A DNA stretch of 64,000 nucleotides from positions 62,001 through 126,000 of the forward strand of contig CAZDQL010000001.1 of the NCBI GenBank assembly GCA_964507325.1, written 5' to 3'. Under the pieces are notes generated by a model, which was not told the DNA's origin, ran no database searches, and worked only from the letters and a program-made list of their open reading frames with translations. Positions 59,573 to 64,000 of the stretch are shown one piece after another. Position numbers and translations under genes: made by a program. Source of the DNA: CAZDQL01 sp964507325. Its GTDB lineage: Bacteria; Planctomycetota; UBA1135; GCA-002686595. How positions within the stretch are numbered: the stretch's first letter is position 1; every line of letters begins with the position of its first letter.

Positions 59573-61268
59573 GCACGGTGATCGTCCCGTTGTCCAGCTC
59601 GATCAGCTCTCCCTGCAGGTCCGTCTGCGAGAAGCCGATGCGGGCGTTCTCCGCGGCGACGACGTCGCCGGACACCAGCCCGCGGATCGCCGCCAGGAAG
59701 CTGTCGCCGTCGCAGACGATCTCGCAGCGCACCTCGGTGTCGGTCAGGAGGATCGTGCCGTCGCCACGCGCTCCGAGATAGCCCCCGGTGCCGTCGCAGA
59801 TCGAGTCGTACACGTGGACCTGTCCTTGGCCGAAGGCGAGCGTCTCGCCGAAGGTGCTGTTCAGGATGGTGACGGTGGTGTCCTCGAACGCGTAGAAGTT
59901 CCAGGTCTCCAGCTCGACGTTGGAGAAGGCCAGCTGGTGCTGCGGCAGATCGAACCTCTCGCGGGGGTACGTCGTGTCGTTCTTGTAGCCGTCGAGCACG
60001 ACGTCCTGCGTCTCGAAGATCACGCCGGCCACGCGCAGGCGACCGTCGCGGACCAGGAGCTGGGAGCCCTCGTAGGCGATGACGGCCGGATAGAGCAGAC
60101 CCACGTCGGTCAGCGACACCTGGCGCTTCCATCCCGCCGGCAGGTCCCAGGTCACGTCGTGCCAGTCGGGCACGTCGAGCACCAAGCTCTCGCCGTCCTC
60201 GGCGATCAGCCAGACGATCACGAAGTCGACGTCCTCGGCGATGAAAGTGGTCTGCGGGTAGACCAGGAATTCGCCCGGACCGGTCGTGTCGTGCAGCTCG
60301 ATCCGTCCCCCCAGCAGGACGGCGGCGGTGAAGGCGGGGCCGATGATCTCAGCGCCGTGGGCCTCGAAGGCGCTACCGCGAGTCACGGACATCGACACGC
60401 CGAATACCGGATGGAAGAGCAGGTTCTCGAACGAGACGAGAGCGTGCCCCGCGGTGATGATCTCCTGCTCGTAACGGTACTGCTGGGTCAGGCGCAACGT
60501 CCCGGTAGTGAAGCGGGCCTCGCTGCCCTGGCCGATGGCATACACTCCCCCGGTCAGCACCAGCCGGGTGGTACTGCTCTCGAACACCGATCCCCCCTCG
60601 ACGTACACGTCTCCGTCGATGTACGTCGGCTGGGTGATCTGGACGATCTGGCCACCGGTGACCAGCACGGGGCCGTCGATCCCGTTCAGGGGCGGCCTCT
60701 CGATCTCGAGCGTGTCGATCCAGATCGTGTTCGGTCCCGCGGGTCCGAAGACGCTGTTCAGGTCCAGCATGTAGAAGCTCATGCCGTTGCGTTCGGGCTC
60801 CATGGCCGGCTTGATCACGGGAGACTGCGGATCGAGCTGGAAGTCGCCGGGGCCCAGGTCGACGTGGAGCCATTGACCCGCCGGAACCTGAACGGTCACC
60901 AGGAAGCGCGCCCCGTCCCGATCGGTGTGGCCGATCATCCACTGAGCTTCGTTCTCCGAGAAGACCCACATGCGCAGCGCGGTGAAGTCGGTCAGGAGGG
61001 CGGGCAAGAGGAGCACTTCCGCCGGCGCGTCCACTCGCGGGTACGTGAACTCGACGCTCGCGATGCCGTCGTGTACGCGGGCGGGATCCTCGGTCAGCTG
61101 CACGCTACCCGTGACCGGAGAGCCGTCGACGGTCCCGTGGTAGAAGGGCTGCTCACCGTCGTCGAAGGAGTAGAGATCGTCGTCGGCGATCGTCTGGGCG
61201 GCGAGGCTTCCGGCGAGCAGCAGGGGCAGGCCGATGAAGCACAGAGTCTTCGAGATGGAGAGTCCCAT
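59568..61268 (-). CDS. Secreted beta-rich protein, probably beta-helical
   Basis: 566 residues with a signal peptide (TLCFIGLPLLLAGSLAAQ). Residues about 30-200 look like a carbohydrate-binding-type sandwich (WVFSENEAQWMIGH, VPAGQWLHVDLGPGDF). Residues about 210-560 consist of short repeating strands (GGSVFESSTTRLVLTGGVYA, DGRLRVAGVIFETQDVVLDG, LTDTEVRCEIVCDGD), a pattern typical of right-handed beta-helices in polysaccharide-active or surface proteins. No catalytic residues can be named. The stop overlaps the truncated TPR frame. Confidence 0.65.
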   Translation of the reverse strand: MGLSISKTLCFIGLPLLLAGSLAAQTIADDDLYSFDDGEQPFYHGTVDGSPVTGSVQLTEDPARVHDGIASVEFTYPRVDAPAEVLLLPALLTDFTALRMWVFSENEAQWMIGHTDRDGARFLVTVQVPAGQWLHVDLGPGDFQLDPQSPVIKPAMEPERNGMSFYMLDLNSVFGPAGPNTIWIDTLEIERPPLNGIDGPVLVTGGQIVQITQPTYIDGDVYVEGGSVFESSTTRLVLTGGVYAIGQGSEARFTTGTLRLTQQYRYEQEIITAGHALVSFENLLFHPVFGVSMSVTRGSAFEAHGAEIIGPAFTAAVLLGGRIELHDTTGPGEFLVYPQTTFIAEDVDFVIVWLIAEDGESLVLDVPDWHDVTWDLPAGWKRQVSLTDVGLLYPAVIAYEGSQLLVRDGRLRVAGVIFETQDVVLDGYKNDTTYPRERFDLPQHQLAFSNVELETWNFYAFEDTTVTILNSTFGETLAFGQGQVHVYDSICDGTGGYLGARGDGTILLTDTEVRCEIVCDGDSFLAAIRGLVSGDVVAAENARIGFSQTDLQGELIELDNGTITVR

Positions 61269-61469
61269 AGCAGGCGCTCCGAGAGGTGGGGGTGGTTGTC
61301 CCCTGGTAGCGGATTCCCCGCTGGACTATTTCGATTCCCCAACGATCTCCGAGACGTCGATCGAGCGCCTCCCGCTCCGCTCGCTTGGACGAGTGTGTAT
61401 CGATGCGATGCGCCAATCCTTCGGGCGCTCGCTCATCACGTCCGACACCATCGAACCCGGGCTGACCTG

Positions 61470-63038
61470 CTACCAGGCGAGCTTGCGGTAGATCGCCCCC
61501 TCCTTCGAAGCCGTTCGCAGGAATAGGGCGCCCTCTGCGAATCCCAGCAGCTCGGCGTCGGCGATGCGGACCCGCCTGGGGTCCGTTCCGTCCCGGCAGT
61601 TCTCGATCCCGCCGATGAGCGTGGTCATGCGGCCATCCCCGATCACCTTGATCTCCCCTTCCAAGGAGACCAGCAGCCCATCGCTCACGCCGAGAAAGGC
61701 GCGGTCTCCCACCACCAGCGGCATCTGATCCAGGGGACCGTCCGCCGCGGAGCGCTCGCCGACCATTCCGTCCAGGCTGGCGGGGACGAGGTCTGCTCCG
61801 CCGGGGGTGGGCATCAGCCGGCGGTAGAGCAGGCCCTCATCGTCGAAGTCGAGGGTCAGGTAGGTGACGGTCCCGTCCTCCGTTGCCAGCCAGGACCAGA
61901 CACCCGGCAAGACTCCGCTACCGCCGAGGACCGTCGCCGTCGGTTGCCCTCGTTCCTCGAACTCGAAGCGCAGCAGGCGGACCGCTCGCTCCCCCCAGAG
62001 GTCTTCTCGCGTGAGCAGAAGGTAGGCGCTGCGTGGTCCAGCCAACTGCCAAACGGGATCCTCGTCACCCGCAGTGAGGTCCAGAGTGGGAAGCGCGAGC
62101 GCCGTGGCGGCGGCGGTCGCCAGCGACCCGGGGTCCACTTCCCACAGCTTGGCCGGCGATCCGGTGACCCGCATCCAGGCGGGCACGGCGTCCACCTCGA
62201 CCGTCGTGAGCGACACCTGCTCGCAATGCCAGACTCGCTCCGGGAGCCGCGAGAGCTCCGACCGGTGGAATTCGGCGAGCGTGTCGATCCCCGCATGCGT
62301 GAGGAGGACCTCCTGCCGGGCGAGCTGAAAGCTGACATAGCCGGCCACGGAGACCTCGCTGGGCAGGGAGAACTCCCGGCAGAACTCCCGTAGATCGTCG
62401 AGGTCCAGCCCCACGTCGAGATCGATCCGCGTCCCAGCGGGTACGGCCCTGCGCATCCCCCTGACGACGTGCTCGAGATAGAGCCCCCGCAGCTCGGCCA
62501 GCTCCGGGCAGGTCGCCCAGACGTTCATCATCCGGATGCAGAGCTCGTCCGCGAGCAGCTCGCGAAAGGACGTGCCCCAGCGATCGAAGCCCTGAACGCC
62601 GCAGACGTAGTGGCCCATCTCGTGGGCGAGGATCCCCGCGATCGCGAAGTTACCGACCATCCGGGCCTGCTCCTCGGTGGGGAAGGCCTGCTCCGGATTC
62701 CACGCGCCCCCGGTCGTCTCTCGGGACCAGTTGCTCCAGTAGCGGTAGCCCTCCCCCTCCGCCAGGAGACGCGACTGCGTGATCGTCTCACCCACGGCGT
62801 AGAAGGAAAGCAGCTCGAAGGCGGATTGCTCCCGCAGGACGAGGAGATCGGAGATCTCGATGCCGGAGGTCTCGTAGAGGGCCGCGATGTGCTCGTAGGC
62901 TCCGCGGATATCGCCGCGCACGAGGTCGCCGAGGAGTGCCTCGGCGGTAGCGGAGGGGTCCTCCGTCCCAGGGGCCGGCGGGTGGGTCGTGCACGCGAAT
63001 GGGATGAGGACCAGGCCTAGCGCTTGGACGATTCTCAT
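61470..63038 (-). CDS. Exported zinc metallopeptidase-like protein (HExxH)
   Basis: 522 residues from ATG 63038 with a hydrophobic N-terminus and Cys at about 17 (LIPFACTTHPP), so it is possibly a lipoprotein though the lipobox is poor. An HExxH zinc motif is seen in ILAHEMGHYVCG near residue 140, followed about 20 residues later by RELLADELC, an E/D that can supply the third ligand, as in gluzincin-type folds. The C-terminal half is beta-rich (TYLTLDFDDEGLLYRRL) and may be a propeller or binding module. Protease activity is inferred from HExxH only. No specific family recognised. Confidence 0.6.
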   Translation of the reverse strand: MRIVQALGLVLIPFACTTHPPAPGTEDPSATAEALLGDLVRGDIRGAYEHIAALYETSGIEISDLLVLREQSAFELLSFYAVGETITQSRLLAEGEGYRYWSNWSRETTGGAWNPEQAFPTEEQARMVGNFAIAGILAHEMGHYVCGVQGFDRWGTSFRELLADELCIRMMNVWATCPELAELRGLYLEHVVRGMRRAVPAGTRIDLDVGLDLDDLREFCREFSLPSEVSVAGYVSFQLARQEVLLTHAGIDTLAEFHRSELSRLPERVWHCEQVSLTTVEVDAVPAWMRVTGSPAKLWEVDPGSLATAAATALALPTLDLTAGDEDPVWQLAGPRSAYLLLTREDLWGERAVRLLRFEFEERGQPTATVLGGSGVLPGVWSWLATEDGTVTYLTLDFDDEGLLYRRLMPTPGGADLVPASLDGMVGERSAADGPLDQMPLVVGDRAFLGVSDGLLVSLEGEIKVIGDGRMTTLIGGIENCRDGTDPRRVRIADAELLGFAEGALFLRTASKEGAIYRKLAW

Positions 63039-63249
63039 GGCTGAACGACGGTACCCAGCCCGGGACAGGGAGAGGAGTACCCCCCCGACAAACCGAAGCT
63101 GCCACGCAGACAGCATCCTCTCCCTTCCCACCGAGACCGCGACGCCGGTTGCTGCACCGGATCCGCACGGGATCCGGGATCCCCTCCATCAGGCGGCTGT
63201 CCCGCCCGTACCGGCGCGAGTCCACGCTGGAGAACCCGGGAGGAAGACG

Positions 63250-64000
63250 ATGCTGTCCTGCGTCCATGCACCGCTCGCGCTACTCGCCAGTCTCGTTACG
63301 CTCGTCACCGGACCGCACGGCACCGAGACCCTGTCGGGGCGCGTGCTGGACGCGGGAGGCGAGGCGGTCGCTGGGGCGCTCGTCTTCGTCTGTCCGGTCA
63401 ATCACCGTGCGGGCATCGGCACGAGCTGCGCCTATCTGCAGGGCCGCCCCCCGCAGAGCGCCGCCTACTACTGCCCCTCTTGTCAGGCCGACCGCGGCTC
63501 GCGGACCGTCACCGACGCCGAGGGACGCTTCCTCTTCGAGGGGCTCGATCCGGACTTCAACCACTTCACCGTGGCCGTCAAGGAGGGCTTCCGGCCACAG
63601 CTCCTCGGTGACGAGCGCCTGCGCGAGGGAGAGCCGATCGTGCTCGCCGCACTGGGCGAGGAGAGGCTCGCGCCCACTCGCGTGCACCGCGGCCGCGTGC
63701 TGCGCCCCGACGGCAGCCCCGCAGCGGACGCCACCGTACGCGTGGTGGGAGTCGACACCCCGGGGGGGCGCCTGTGGATGGAGCGCAAGGCGGACTACAT
63801 GGCCGTCACCGATGAGGGCGGTCGCTTCCTGATCACCACCGACGAGCCGGCCCTCTCGCTCTGGGTGCGGGTGCGCGCCGCGGGTTGCGCGCGCGCCGTG
63901 CTGCACCTACGGCACGCGGACGCCCCGCACGAGATCCGCCTTCTGGCGGGCGCGAGCCTGCACGGACGCCTGGTCCACAGCGGCGAGCCGCTGGCCGGAA
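63250..64000 (+). CDS. Exported multi-domain carboxypeptidase-regulatory-like protein (runs off the right edge)
   Basis: Open from ATG 63250 to the last base, 250 residues visible, with a strong ribosome-binding site (GGGAGGAAG) before the ATG and a hydrophobic N-terminus (APLALLASLVTLVTG). It contains at least three carboxypeptidase-regulatory-like/transthyretin-like units opening with SGRVLDAGGEAVAGALV, RGRVLRPDGSPAADATV and HGRLVHSGEPLAG. Four Cys occur in the first unit (TSCAYLQG and YYCPSCQ among them). Such arrays occur in large secreted or surface proteins. The remaining C-terminus is outside the window. Confidence 0.7.
   Translation, partial: MLSCVHAPLALLASLVTLVTGPHGTETLSGRVLDAGGEAVAGALVFVCPVNHRAGIGTSCAYLQGRPPQSAAYYCPSCQADRGSRTVTDAEGRFLFEGLDPDFNHFTVAVKEGFRPQLLGDERLREGEPIVLAALGEERLAPTRVHRGRVLRPDGSPAADATVRVVGVDTPGGRLWMERKADYMAVTDEGGRFLITTDEPALSLWVRVRAAGCARAVLHLRHADAPHEIRLLAGASLHGRLVHSGEPLAG

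Overview
The window is a very GC-rich, gene-dense piece of a bacterial chromosome, most likely from a planctomycete of the Poly30/Saltatorellus type. This placement is an inference. It rests on: three secreted proteins that share one C-terminal domain (WNFQ/WHFQ..W(Y/F)RD...VTF(C/T)), the combination of an ECF sigma factor translationally coupled to a Ser/Thr kinase with a formylglycine-enzyme-like domain, HAF- and FG-GAP-repeat secreted proteins, a Cys-type sulfatase, and the abundance of lipoproteins. There are no rRNA or tRNA genes, CRISPR arrays, phage genes or transposase genes. Both ends cut through a gene: a GH2-like protein at the left (minus strand) and a multi-domain secreted protein at the right (plus strand).

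Layout. 1-2.8 kb: GH2-like lipoprotein fragment and a B12-binding radical SAM protein. 2.85-11.1 kb: a KAP-family P-loop NTPase with an Mrr-like N-terminus, divergent from an addB-addA pair. 11.2-17.6 kb: FG-GAP protein, small conserved protein, sulfatase, metallophosphoesterase and a lipoprotein. 17.7-23.4 kb: small membrane protein, a duplicated hairpin leader in front of a small ORF and an ECF sigma factor, then a 1432-residue STAND NTPase with a TPR-like repeat array. 23.4-31.0 kb: an eleven-gene, tightly overlapping minus-strand operon with two MotA/TolQ/ExbB-type channels, three ExbD-like proteins, small secreted proteins, a CobS/MoxR-like AAA+ ATPase and a CobT-like VWA protein. 31.2-40.1 kb: a DUF3800-like protein, then housekeeping genes (recN, manA, an RluB-type pseudouridine synthase, two M16 peptidase subunits, HD hydrolase). 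40.1-49.5 kb: OprB-type porin, glycosyltransferase-like membrane protein, degenerate DUF885 lipoprotein and three further lipoproteins. 49.5-55.9 kb: kinase, sigma factor and two HAF-repeat proteins. 56-64 kb: a hairpin array, groEL, groES, a response regulator, a truncated TPR gene and secreted proteins.

The most unusual content is: (1) the ExbB/ExbD/AAA+/VWA operon, which looks like an ion-gradient-driven envelope machine tied to an AAA+/VWA chelatase- or chaperone-like pair; (2) the STAND/TPR protein with a possible HEPN-type RNase motif in its N-terminal region, which resembles a bacterial NLR; (3) the Mrr_N-KAP fusion; (4) a pair of 211-bp MITE-like elements with terminal inverted repeats, one with a perfect 9-bp target duplication; (5) a duplicated hairpin that covers the ribosome-binding region of two adjacent ORFs; and (6) five consecutive hairpins just after groEL. 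Several genes have a -10-like hexamer 7-10 nt before their start codon and no Shine-Dalgarno, which suggests leaderless transcripts.

All functional calls come from motif recognition by eye. No database search was run.
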